Origin: Chara braunii
Taxonomy: Eukaryota; Streptophyta; Charophyceae; Charales; Characeae
NCBI GenBank assembly: GCA_003427395.1
Contig: BFEA01000524.1
Span: 903,101-936,318 of the forward strand
DNA length: 33,218 bases
Reading direction: 5' to 3'
Shown: positions 1 through 8,205 of the stretch, piece by piece
Numbering within the stretch: the stretch's first letter is position 1
How the letters are laid out: every line of letters starts with the position of its first letter
Notes under the pieces: generated by a model
Databases searched by the model: none
Told to the model about the DNA's origin: nothing
What the model saw: the letters and a program-made list of their open reading frames with translations, nothing else
Program-made: the position numbers and the translations under genes

Positions 1-305
1 AAAAAAAAACTGTGATGTGTGTATACACGCTGGAGAGAGAGAGAGAGAGAGCACACAGCCCTTTCACATTATTCAGACAACCCCTGCCGGTACTTCAAAC
101 GGTCCCTGCCAAAAATTGGCAAGGGTCCCTTCGGCAGGAACGTGGTGGTCATTGGAAGGGTCGTCACTGGACTCATAGTAAGGAGGGAGTAGGCCAGCTA
201 CATATGGTGTAGCTTCGATTTCAGGTCCGTGTTTCAGCAGTTATGGGTTACTGACTTACTAACTCAGCATGTGATTTTGAGGGCTTCACTCCACTACTCA
301 CCAAA
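1..305. other. No gene seen; poly-A start and short (GA)n
   Basis: The window opens with nine A and has a (GA)n run at about 34-51. I see no coding signal, RNA gene or mobile-element motif in the rest. Confidence 0.5.
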
Positions 306-613
306 TGTGCAAAACTAGAATGAATCTTCTCCTAGAAACTGGATCCATACAGGCCATACGTTTTTCTTTTCTGCAAGTGCTAATGAGTGGCGCCAGGCCC
401 TTAGGGCCACTGCATGCAAGTAACAAAAGGAAAAACAAAAAGACGAGACAGCTACTGTATGTGCAAAACTAGAATGACACGCATAAATCGAGAACCATAC
501 AAGCCATCCGTTTTTCTTTTCTGCAAGTGCTGATGAGTGGAGCGAGGCCCTTAGGGCCACAGCACGTAAGAAAAGGGGGAAAAAAAACACGAGACAACTA
601 CTGGAGTGTTTGT
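306..613 (+). repeat. Tandem duplication, 154-bp unit, two diverged copies
   Basis: TGTGCAAAACTAGAATGA begins at 306 and again at 460. Both copies carry on through a shared segment with TTTTTCTTTTCTGCAAGTGCT, a GGCCCTTAGGGCCAC palindrome, and an A-rich end with ACGAGACA. The copies are clearly diverged. The second differs from the first at 478-494, where it carries a piece matching the 3' end of U6 snRNA. No coding function is apparent. Confidence 0.8.
474..494 (+). pseudogene. U6 snRNA 3'-end fragment
   Basis: ATGACACGCATAAATCGAGA plus one more A matches, base for base, the plant-type U6 snRNA segment just upstream of its 3' terminal tract. The same segment is present in the reverse-strand U6 copies of this window. 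It lies inside the second unit of the 306-613 duplication and is absent from the first unit. It is 21 nt, on the plus strand, with no other part of U6 attached. Chance identity over 21 nt in 33 kb is unlikely, but the fragment is short. Confidence 0.55.
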
Positions 614-866
614 GGTAAATTCATAACCCATAACTCTTGGAACACAGACCTGAATCCGAATCTGGGATATATTGCTGGCCTACTCGTGGTCTTCCAGCAG
701 TCCAATGCACATCCTTCCGAAGGTTATGGAAACCCTGCTAATTGCTTGCAGGGTACTTTTCAGCCCCCAAATATTCTCTCTGTGTACTTACCTTTTTTAA
801 AAGGGAGGGACACTTATGGGTACGACGACCTACCCTTTCTGATTTTTTTTTATTTTTTTTTCTAAA
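614..866. other. No gene seen; ends in T-rich tract
   Basis: An open frame covers part of this stretch on the plus strand but shows no recognisable domain. T-rich sequence at 840-862 precedes the CACGTG palindrome. Confidence 0.4.
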
Positions 867-949
867 TGCGTCGCATCACGTGCGAGCGCACGTGTACGCA
901 TGTGCGCTGCGGCGCACGTGTGCAACCTGTGCGCACGTGATGCGCCGCA
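867..949. repeat. Imperfect palindrome with four CACGTG boxes
   Basis: CACGTG occurs at 877-882, 889-894, 915-920 and 934-939. The outer arms, around GCATCACGTGCG on the left and CGCACGTGATGC on the right, are inverted repeats of about 18 bp with one mismatch. In plants CACGTG is the G-box core bound by bZIP and bHLH factors. Here the density may only reflect the palindrome and a CpG-rich origin. No downstream gene was recognised, so regulatory function is an inference. Confidence 0.6.
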
Positions 950-1423
950 AGTATGGTTTGTTGCCTTGATGCCGGTGTGGACGCACGGACGATGAAGCTG
1001 AAGCGCTGGCGCCGACAGGTAAGTCCCCTGGTCTCCACCATAGCCAAGTCCCCCAGAAGCTCTCTCTTTCTCTCTCTCTCTGGCGTCGTACTGCAGCTGC
1101 GCTAACTAGCGCTGGAGCCTACCACTATCGTCAACTACTGGAGCCTCTACATGGAACTCTACTGAAGAATGCCTGTTGCCTCCTGGTCGGACCAGCTATA
1201 TGTAGTGGCTGGTCAGGCTGGGAGGCCGCTCTTGCCAATGCCGCCCAGTACCGGTGGCTGGTGTCCAAACTGGCGTCTTGGCGCCTAAACTAGCGACCAC
1301 GGCCTGAAGCGGCGCCCAGGCCCCGTTTCCCTGCTGCGGCCTACCTGGGCCTATGCGCGGTGGCCTGGCGCTACTGAACCGGCTCGCCAGGGCTTCGGCC
1401 TACCGGGGCCTGTCTACCTACAC
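950..1423. other. No gene seen; GC-rich with short (CT)n
   Basis: A CT-rich run lies at about 1061-1081, followed by GC-rich sequence with repeated GGCGC and GGCC words and a short inverted pair around AGCTATATGTAGTGGCT (about 1194-1210). No convincing coding frame is present. Confidence 0.4.
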
Positions 1424-1470
1424 TGAAACGACATGGGGCCTGTAGGCCCCCCCTGCCTACCCCCTATCCT

Positions 1471-1520
1471 ACCAGGTCGGGCCCTATAGGGGCCCGTGTG
1501 GTACTCAGAATGCCACAGCC
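1471..1520 (+). repeat. Left arm of a 50-bp inverted repeat
   Basis: This segment reads GGTCGGGCCCT, then a short variable core, then GGGCCCGTGTGGTACT and ATGCCACAGC. The reverse complement of 2638-2685 matches it with about five differences and one small gap. The arms are about 1.2 kb apart and the first U6 retrocopy lies between them. They could be terminal inverted repeats of a non-autonomous DNA element, or two opposed copies of a dispersed repeat. No target-site duplication was established. Confidence 0.65.
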
Positions 1521-1712
1521 AGCCTCTCTCCTCCAAGGAGGTGTCAAAAAACTTTTCCCATTTCAAGTTCCACTGCAAACTCGAATTGTATTGTCGCGCG
1601 GCCCTTGGTTTCATGCATAGCGACCGTCCTGGGCCCCAGACCACGGCCCAGGTGCTCTGGGTTCGGGGCTCCAGAATACAGGCACCTGGAGCTGTCCGGA
1701 ATAAATTCAGGA

Positions 1713-1729
1713 TCTTCCTTTTCATTTCC
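1713..1729. repeat. Target-site duplication, left copy
   Basis: TCTTCCTTTTCATTTCC is repeated without mismatch at 1889-1905. The two 17-bp copies exactly bracket the U6-containing insertion, which is the hallmark of LINE-type target-primed reverse transcription. Confidence 0.8.
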
Positions 1730-1888
1730 TTTTTTATATATATCGTCACAAACAGAACTGCCCGGTAAACCGTAGACATATTCTCTAAAAAATTTTGACC
1801 ACTTCTCGATTTATGTGTGTCATCCTTGTGCAGGGGCCATGCTAATCTTCTCTGTATCATTCCAATTTTAACGGATGTCCCGAAGGAC
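1730..1888 (-). pseudogene. U6 snRNA chimeric retrocopy
   Basis: Read on the minus strand, the insertion starts at 1888 with GTCCTTCGGGACATCCGTT, the U6 5' hairpin. It continues through AAATTGGAATGATACAGAGA, AGATTAGCATGGCCCCTGC and the ACACATAAATCGAGAA region to a T-rich 3' end near 1787, so U6 is present over essentially its full length of about 102 nt. About 57 bp of unrelated sequence follow, ending in ATATATATAAAAAA, and then the duplicated target site. The ACAGAGA and AGC motifs that pair with the 5' splice site and form the catalytic core are present. There is no plant snRNA-type promoter (USE) visible upstream. A U6 body joined to a second sequence with an A-rich tail matches the template-switch chimeras described for LINE machinery in mammals. 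That origin is inferred here. Confidence 0.85.
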
Positions 1889-1905
1889 TCTTCCTTTTCA
1901 TTTCC
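1889..1905. repeat. Target-site duplication, right copy
   Basis: Perfect 17-bp match to 1713-1729. It sits immediately 5' of the first U6 nucleotide on the minus strand, which shows that the U6 part of the insertion is not 5'-truncated. Confidence 0.8.
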
Positions 1906-2637
1906 AAATTCCAAATTTTCCAAAAATTTAAAGCAACTCTAGAAGTAAAGCTCGTTATTCAGGACTAGTGTACTGGCGTTAGTTGATTGACAACCTGTGT
2001 GACTTATACAAGGATTTATCCATTGATTGCTTGGCGAAGCCGCGGGGGCGACCCAAACAGAAGTGGGAATAGGATGTAGGAGAGCATGCAGAACGTCAGG
2101 AAAAGGCGGCACAGATGGGGAAAAAGGGAGGAAAGGGCATGCAAATTCGGCGAGGAAAGAGCCGTGGAACGTACTCAGACTGGGGAGAAGCAAGGGGTGA
2201 AATTGTTCTTTGGTGGGAAAGGGAGAGGGGCCAGGCAGGAAGAGGAGCAAATAGGAGTGGAACAAGGGGAAGGGTGGTATGGGGATACGGAGAGGCGTAT
2301 GGGTGCCATCAGGACAGCAAGGTGGGGGAATAGAACACGGAGGCGGCAAGTAAAAGGGCTGTGGAAGCAGTGGGTCAAAGAAGGGGCGGAAAAAGCTGTA
2401 GAGAGCGCAGCAGGGGCAGTTTCAAAGACTGACGGCTCTCTCTCTCTCTCTCTCTCTCTCTCTGGAGCAGTGCCAGAAGGAAGTAAATGGATGGAGCAGC
2501 AGCAGGAGGCATACTGGGGTGGGAGGAAAAGGGGGAGGCGGAAAATGGGGCACAAGGAGGATGACAAGGGCCAGGAGGATGGGGAGGAACCGGAGAAGAG
2601 TGACAACATTAGGATTTACCTGGCACAGGGGAGGAAA
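1906..2637. other. No gene seen; purine-rich, (CT)n at 2436-2463
   Basis: Long open frames cross this stretch on both strands, but the protein is dominated by G, R, E and K from purine-rich DNA and by a microsatellite-encoded SLSLSL run. No domain or splice pattern supports a gene. Confidence 0.5.
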
Positions 2638-2685
2638 GCTGTGGCATACTCAGTACCACACGGGCCCAGCAGGGCCCGACCAGGT
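2638..2685 (-). repeat. Right arm of the inverted repeat
   Basis: Reverse-complement partner of 1471-1520. It shares GGTCGGGCCCT, GGGCCCGTGTGGTACT and ATGCCACAGC in the same order when read on the minus strand. Confidence 0.65.
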
Positions 2686-2723
2686 AGACGAAGGGTCTGT
2701 ACATGTAGGGCCTATTTTCGTTC

Positions 2724-2890
2724 CAGCCTAAAAGCCTGAAAACGAGGGCCTACAGGCCCTGTGTCGTTTCAGCCTGAGAGCCTGAAAACGAGGGCCTAGA
2801 GGCCCTGTGTCGATTCAGCATGAAAGCCTGAAAACAAGGGCCTATAGGCCCTGAGTCTTTTCAGCCTGAAACGGAGGGCCATTTTCAGGC
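2724..2890 (+). repeat. 46-bp tandem repeat, three units plus a partial one
   Basis: Units start at 2724, 2770 and 2816, with a shortened fourth from 2862. Each contains AGCCTGAAAAC, AGGGCCTA, AGGCCCTG and a T-rich end. The GGCCTANAGGCC part is palindromic, so each unit could form a small hairpin. Units differ at a few bases. No coding frame is preserved, since 46 is not a multiple of three. Confidence 0.85.
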
Positions 2891-2989
2891 CCTCATAAGA
2901 TCGACCTGCCCTGAAACTTAGGCACCAGACCAGGCTTTTAGCACAGGCCATTTTTGGCCTGTTTTCAAGACAACCTTTGTTTGAACTTC

Positions 2990-3430
2990 AACGCCAGGCT
3001 CTGGCACGTTTTGGCATTGGCAAGAGCAGCCTCCTGGACGGGTCAGCACTATATAAGACTGGCCCGCCCTACAGGCTGCAGGCAGTCAGGAGGCAGTTCA
3101 TAGGAACTTCCCATGCACTTCACGTGCAGGAGGCTGGAGGTAGTCTTCAGGATTCGGCAGCAGCACTCTGGAAGAGCGCTGCAGGAGTAGGAGCTAGAGT
3201 AGCGTTGGAGAGAGAGAGAGAGAGATGGTTGGCGGAGGCCGGGGAGACTTACCTGTGGCGCCATAGCTCCAGCTTCGTCTTCGATGTACCTTGCAACAAG
3301 GTGCCACCTAGTACCGGACTGAGAGACAGAGAGAGAGAGAGAGAGAGAGCTCTTCTTCTTCCTCTTCTAAGTCCATCATCTCTCCCTCACCCTCTCGCTA
3401 CCTGACTTCTCAGTATCTGCAGACTACGAG
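2990..3430 (+). promoter_or_regulatory. TATA-containing LTR-like module ending in (GA)n
   Basis: TATATAAG at 3050-3057 is followed by GC-rich leader-like sequence, GGAAGAGCGCTGCAGGAG near 3170 and (GA)n runs at about 3209-3226 and 3331-3350. Similar order (a TATA-like word, then a GGAAGCGCTGC word, then GA repeats) recurs at about 5700-5910 and 22800-22900. This could be a solo LTR or the promoter part of a dispersed element. No LTR ends or target duplications were found, so the call is tentative. Confidence 0.3.
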
Positions 3431-4673
3431 AGAGAGAAAGATTGGTGACTTTGGGATTTGACGACAGTTGGAATGCAGACTCGACATTGGGATTCAGACA
3501 TTTGACGAAGGATTATTTGGGATTGTACCGAAGACTTGGTGTCGACGACATTCCCATCTTCCCCTCTTCTTCGTCTAATCCACCTCTTCTTCGTCTGTGT
3601 ATAGTTGGGGACTGGCGCATTCTTCCTGTGTGAGCGCCAGGCCCCTTCACACCATGGAATGATGATGATGTATGTTTGGTCTGCATGGCAACATTGATTG
3701 TTCGGGTCATTGGTATTTAAGCCTTCCGCTGTGTTATCTTGTACTTTGTGAGGGAGGTCGGTTCTTGTTTTGGTCACCGTTACGGTATGCGACAAAAGCA
3801 CTCTCACGATGGAGCACCTGGCGTCAACTCAATGAGGAATCATGGCCATGATCGAGCATGGCAACAATGAAGCACCACAACAAAGCGGGCTTCAAGGCTT
3901 CTGAAAATCCAAAAGAGGGGCCATCTATCTGTGAAGATCGATGGGCCCCATTCCTTTTTGCGATGCCACAAGATTGATACCGGGCTACTGGTCCCACCGT
4001 TCTCGAGAGGCGAGCCTGAGGGACAGCGTGGACCAGGTTGACTCTCACATTCAAAGCCCTATGCTATCTCTCGGACAGACCATTCCAGATTAGCTGGCCC
4101 GGTCTCGGCAATCTGGGCAGGCATCTTGACCTGCTACCTAGCTTTCCGTATTCCATTGTGGTGATGGAGCTTCCATATTCCCTAGTCTTCAATGTCTTCT
4201 CATTTTGCACATTGAAAGACTAGAGAAGCATGCAAAATCTATGTTGCACAACGTTCACTGCAGCCCCGCCGCTGCACACGGAGGCAGAAACGTTCAGTTA
4301 TAGAAAGGCAACCGCTTTTCCTGTCAGGTAAGACAATTGGAATTACATTCGTTGGCAAGCCCCTTTTGCCGATTATCTTGTCAATTTTCTTCAGCAACAA
4401 TCATCAAACCCGAACGGGTTTGAAGATTGGTAGAGATGCAAGCAGAAAGGTTGGTTTGGTAGAGACAAATGCGCCTGGCATTTAAATCCATGAAGGAGAC
4501 GGGTGGTTACGAAAGCCACCAGGAAGAATGCCTGAAAAAGCACAGCAAGTTGCAAAAGAAGATCCTACATGCACAGAACACCTGCACATGAAAGTTTCGT
4601 TTGTTGTTTACATACATCAGATGAGAAGTTTTGACGCAAATGTGAGGTAATGCAGGAGAAACAAGCTCCCTAC
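3431..4673. other. No gene recognised
   Basis: Several short open frames occur on both strands but none shows a family motif. If the phosphatase-like exon upstream on the minus strand (4674-4847) belongs to a live gene, the rest of that gene should lie here, yet I could not find the expected following exon. Confidence 0.4.
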
Positions 4674-4847
4674 CGGATTAACAAGAGACTTGTATGGCGA
4701 GTCGTCGATTAGGAGAGTGTTGAGCTGGCCAAATCCTGCATGCCACAACTCCGGTGTCATCCAGATGCGGCTCAGGTCTTTCAGAAATACAGGTTTCTGC
4801 CTGTTTTCTGGATGTCGCAGCCGTGTATCTGTACAGTGGCTCTGATC
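4674..4847 (-). CDS. Exon of an FCP1/NIF-type HAD phosphatase-like gene
   Basis: This 58-codon exon, in phase 0 at both ends, reads DQSHCTDT near its start, then KPVFLKDLSRIW, and NTLLIDDSPYKSLVNP at its end. In plant NLI-interacting-factor/FCP1-like HAD proteins the same order is found (WDQSHCT, then KPL-LKEL--IW, then NTLL-DDSPYKAL-NP). The LIDDSP part is HAD motif IV, whose two Asp residues hold the catalytic magnesium. A pyrimidine-rich tract and TGTACAG precede the exon, and CCG/GTAGGG follows it, so both splice sites look usable. FCP1 relatives dephosphorylate proteins, classically the RNA polymerase II C-terminal domain. The substrate here is unknown. Neighbouring exons, including the catalytic DxDxT exon, were not recognised, so this may be part of a gene with long introns or an isolated fragment. 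Confidence 0.75.
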
Positions 4848-5695
4848 CTGTACATTACCGGGAGGGGGAGAAAACAGAGGCGTTTTCATCAGAAGAGAAA
4901 CTGAACCAGAGCCTGCCTTAAAGATTGGAGGAGAACTTATGCAACTGCGCGCACACATACAATACATCAGGCACGGAATGAGTTGCACCTTCGGGTCAGC
5001 AACAAAATAAATATTCAGAAATCTTGGTATACTGTCACTTCTTTCAAGCAACTTGAGGACAACAGGAAGCTATTTTAGTGAGTGAACACAGCAGCGCACT
5101 ATGCAAGGAGTAAACACAGCACTGAACTAAGTAAAATGTTACGTTCTTAAACAGCCAGGAGAAGAAAAAGGAGAGTTGAAAACACTGATGGGTCTCCTCA
5201 TGCAAGAATTATGCAGAGCTATGTGTGCCTGAAGGCAATGATCAATACTGTCTCAGATGGGAGCAAAACCAGCGAAAACATAGCGACATTGGAAACATAT
5301 GGTCTGATCTCCAGGTCTGAAAGGCTTCACGGTGCACAGATTAAACAGTCCCGGTCCCAAGGCCCCAAAGTCCCCAGGCTCGGAGCTGAGTCTGAGCCTC
5401 AGGGTCCAAGAACACAGATACCGCAGTCTTGGCCCCAGCGTCCCAGAATCCCGGAGTTCCAGAGTCCTGGAGTCCCAAATGGTCCCGGTAGTGTCCCAGG
5501 GTCCGTAAATAGGTCCTAGGTCTAGAGGTAGGCCAAGGGGTCAAAAGTCCAGTCCCGTAGGGGTAGGTCTGTAGTCCAGTCCCAAATATCCAATTTTGCA
5601 GCAACCAGCCCAACCGAAACAAGGCCAGACCAGACGAGCGACATGCAGGCATTTTGCAAGGCCGAGGTACTGTCCTAGAGGCACAAGCAGCGAGT
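4848..5695. other. No gene recognised; GTCC-rich low-complexity block at 5345-5590
   Basis: 4848-5051 stays open in frame upstream of the phosphatase exon but looks like intron sequence ending in a polypyrimidine tract. At 5345-5590 the words GTCCC and CCAG recur irregularly (CCCGGTCCCAAGGCCCC, AGTCCAGTCCCG), giving a proline/glycine-rich translation with no family resemblance. Confidence 0.4.
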
Positions 5696-5699
5696 CCAA

Positions 5700-5910
5700 T
5701 TCTATATTTTGGCTGCTACAGTGCAGCGCCTCATCAGTTGTTCACTCGCGACTTTGTGGAAGCGCTGCAGGTGACTTGTGCATGAGGAGCGGATGGTGGA
5801 CTTGGCGCTGGACAGAGCCAGTTCACGCTGGCCAGAGGCCGGCCTGGGAGGGCAACTGCGCGTGTATTCAGAGTAGACCTGGAGAGAGAGAGAGAGAGAG
5901 AGAGAGAAGA
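5700..5910 (+). promoter_or_regulatory. LTR-like module with (GA)n, second copy
   Basis: TCTATATTTTGG is followed by GTGGAAGCGCTGCAGGTGAC (about 5756-5775), ACTTGTGCA and then (GA)n at about 5880-5908. The GGAAGCGCTGC and GACTTGTGCA words are shared with 22855-22885, and GCGCTGCAGGAG is shared with the module near 3175. No coding function is seen. Confidence 0.3.
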
Positions 5911-6092
5911 GATGAGAGTGAGACAGGAGGAGAGAAAGAGAGAACATGCCTAAGCTGGGAGGAGGTAGAGAGCCAACTTTACACCTAGTTGGGTTGTGTG
6001 TGTGTGCACTAAGGTGCAGCGCTGACTAGCGCTATTCTTTCCATTCTTTTATTGAACCTTGTAACAACTTTCGAGTGATTACTTCAAGCATT

Positions 6093-6107
6093 CCGAACTC
6101 CATTTTC
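6093..6107. repeat. Target-site duplication, left copy
   Basis: CCGAACTCCATTTTC is repeated exactly at 6182-6196 and brackets the second U6 copy. Confidence 0.85.
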
Positions 6108-6181
6108 TCAATTTATGCGTGTCATCCTTGCGCAGGGGCCATGCTAATCTTCTCTGAATCGTTCCAATTTTAACGGAAGTC
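6108..6181 (-). pseudogene. U6 snRNA retrocopy, truncated at both ends
   Basis: On the minus strand the copy runs from GACTTCCGTTAAAATTGG through ACGATTCAGAGAAGATTAGC and CATGGCCCCTGCGCAAGGAT to CACGCATAAATTGA. About 10 nt of the 5' hairpin and the U6 3' end are missing. The conserved ACAGAGA box is changed to TCAGAGA. Perfect 15-bp direct repeats (6093-6107 and 6182-6196) flank it, so it is a retrotransposed pseudogene, not a transcribed gene. There is no clear poly-A tail. The last U6 bases overlap the GAAAATGG of the duplicated target, which may have helped priming. Confidence 0.9.
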
Positions 6182-6196
6182 CCGAACTCCATTTTC
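6182..6196. repeat. Target-site duplication, right copy
   Basis: Exact 15-bp repeat of 6093-6107. Confidence 0.85.
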
Positions 6197-6721
6197 ATCT
6201 CAAGTGTGCAAGCGTGTAACTTTGTGAATATTTCCTTTGTGCAGCGCCTGATTGAGTTGCATCCAGCTGGGTCATTGCAGGTCCAAAATCTGGTCCCAGG
6301 ATTGTCACAAAGAAACAAAACAAAAGAGAGATGCAATACCCGACCTTACGAATAGCATTAAACCACCAATACGTCCAAGCCTCGTTTTGCCATGGCAGAT
6401 TCCCCCTTTTTCTTTTTTTGCCCCTTTGTGCTGGCACTGCCAGTCGTTTTGGTCTGGTAGTCCCAAGCCTCCGAAATTTTCGGGACCAGCTTGATTTCGG
6501 TTCTCACGTTTGCCTGGGCCATTCACTGGTGGTTTAAGAAAGCAAAAAAACTCAATAAAGTTATCTTACACCGGAAAAATCAGAATCACAACATGCACTA
6601 AAACACAGGACTTTTAAAGAAATTTAATTACTTGTCGCCGAAGTTGTCGGTATCTACCACCCAAACACAGAACTTGCAAACTCGGCCAAAAAGGTTAAGA
6701 GTGACACCTGGGACAATAGCC

Positions 6722-6722
<1 letters not shown>
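6197..6722. other. No gene recognised
   Basis: Open frames on both strands lack recognisable domains. An AATAAA word occurs at about 6554 but there is no gene to assign it to. Confidence 0.4.

Positions 6723-6753
<31 letters not shown>
6723..6753 (+). repeat. Poly-C tract of about 30 bp
   Basis: An uninterrupted run of C, then ACCCCC and more C-rich sequence to about 6785. Homopolymers this long are often mis-sized by short-read assembly. Confidence 0.9.
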
Positions 6754-6785
6754 ACCCCCTTCGCACCCACCCGCCCGCACCTCTC

Positions 6786-7101
6786 CCTTTTTCCCTGAAA
6801 CAGTCTTTCCCAGGATCTGCATTGTCCAGTGAGCCCCTGCATGCTGTCCGGACCGTCCTGGTTGCTGCGATAGTACAAATGGAAGGGGTAGAACCCAAAG
6901 CCCCCTGATCCATGAGCTCTAAATAAAAGTGGAAAGCGGAAAAGGATATTGATGTGCAGCACTGATTGAAACATTTGATTGCCGAGTCTGCTGACTCTAC
7001 TTGGTGTGCGACATTGCCCATGTGTGTGTGCATGAGATCCACACAGAACAATTATATCACTACATGCACTGTGTGCAATTAACCTCTGCACCTCAGGGCA
7101 T

Positions 7102-7137
<36 letters not shown>

Positions 7138-7924
7138 GTTGTGGCTGAATGTCACCCTACGCAGACCTGGTGTGAGCATGCCCTCAGTGGAGTGACGTGA
7201 ACACTTCAAATAATATTTCAATTTTCAAACAATATTCAAATCAAGAGCTCAGTGAAGCCATTGGGCTTAATGGGCCTGGTGCTGCCATTCTGTGCCTGTG
7301 GTAGGGCCGGCATACTTTCAACATACCGCACTGTGTGCATATGTGCAGAGAGGGTTAACTTACCAGGCAGGAACCCATGCACACAGGAGGGAGAAATCAC
7401 AAATAGATGAACACACATGTGATAAGAAGGGAAGGCTGCACAGCTGACATGACACATAGCACTGCGAATGCAACATGCAACAGAATGGTAACAAACAACA
7501 GTAGGTGAGTGAACGAGGGGGCAGATATATGCACAGAGTGCTCCATGCCGGTAGGGAAATGCGGCAGGCAAAAGGGTCTCGCCAAAGGAAAAGCAAGCGA
7601 GTTGATATTGCACTCAGAAAGGATGAGCTGATGGGTGGATGTGTAGGACCAGCCACAGAGTTGAGCACTACAGTAGCCAAAGCTACATGTGATATAAGGG
7701 GGCACCCCCACACCCACACATTACCACAGAAGTTTGACTAGACTCTGCACAGGAGAGAAAAAAAGAATGAGCATAAGAAGAATCTCCATGGTAAAAAGTG
7801 TTGCAAGCCTCCGTGAGCTCGACATAAGACAGTCATCTTCAACTGAAAGCTCTTGAAAACATAGAAGGGATGAAATCACATTACCAGATAGTTGGCGGCT
7901 CAGTTGACAAACGGAAGGCATGTC
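6786..7924. other. No gene recognised; (CA)n at 7104-7136
   Basis: A (CA)n run of about 16 repeats lies at 7104-7136. The open frames on the minus strand at 7236-7719 are Cys/Ser/Leu-rich and resemble no family I know. Confidence 0.4.
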
Positions 7925-8005
7925 ACATTAACATAATCTGTCGCAGAAGGCACGTCACACTGACGTGTACATGCTGAATCTTACAAGTGGTTTGATTCCA
8001 ACCAT

Positions 8006-8100
<95 letters not shown>

Positions 8101-8205
8101 TTAACATAATCTGTTGCAGAAGGCATGTCACACTGACGTGCACATGCTGAATCTTACAAGTCGTTTAATTCCAACCATTCTCTCTCTCTCTCTCTCTCTC
8201 TCTCA
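7925..8205 (+). repeat. Tandem duplication (173-bp offset) with compound (CT)n(CA)n
   Basis: ACATTAACATAATCTG starts at 7925 and again at 8098. The following about 80 bp match closely (GCAGAAGGCA, TCACACTGACGTG, ACATGCTGAATCTTACAAGT, ATTCCAACCAT) and each copy leads into (CT)n. The first copy carries (CT)n at 8007-8039 followed by (CA)n to about 8096. The second has only (CT)n, at about 8180-8204. Confidence 0.9.

Noticed and set aside
1414-1923. 169-codon minus-strand open frame
   Set aside because: It runs through the U6 retrocopy and its target duplications, so it is an accidental frame.
2613-2632. TTTACCTGGCACAGGGGAGG resembles the 5' end of U1 snRNA
   Set aside because: Only about 16 bases match, with a 2-base insertion, and the rest of U1 is absent. 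Probably chance.
2086-2739. 217-codon plus-strand open frame
   Set aside because: Protein is G/R/E/K-rich from purine-rich DNA and crosses a (CT)n tract (SLSLSL). No domain and no splice support.
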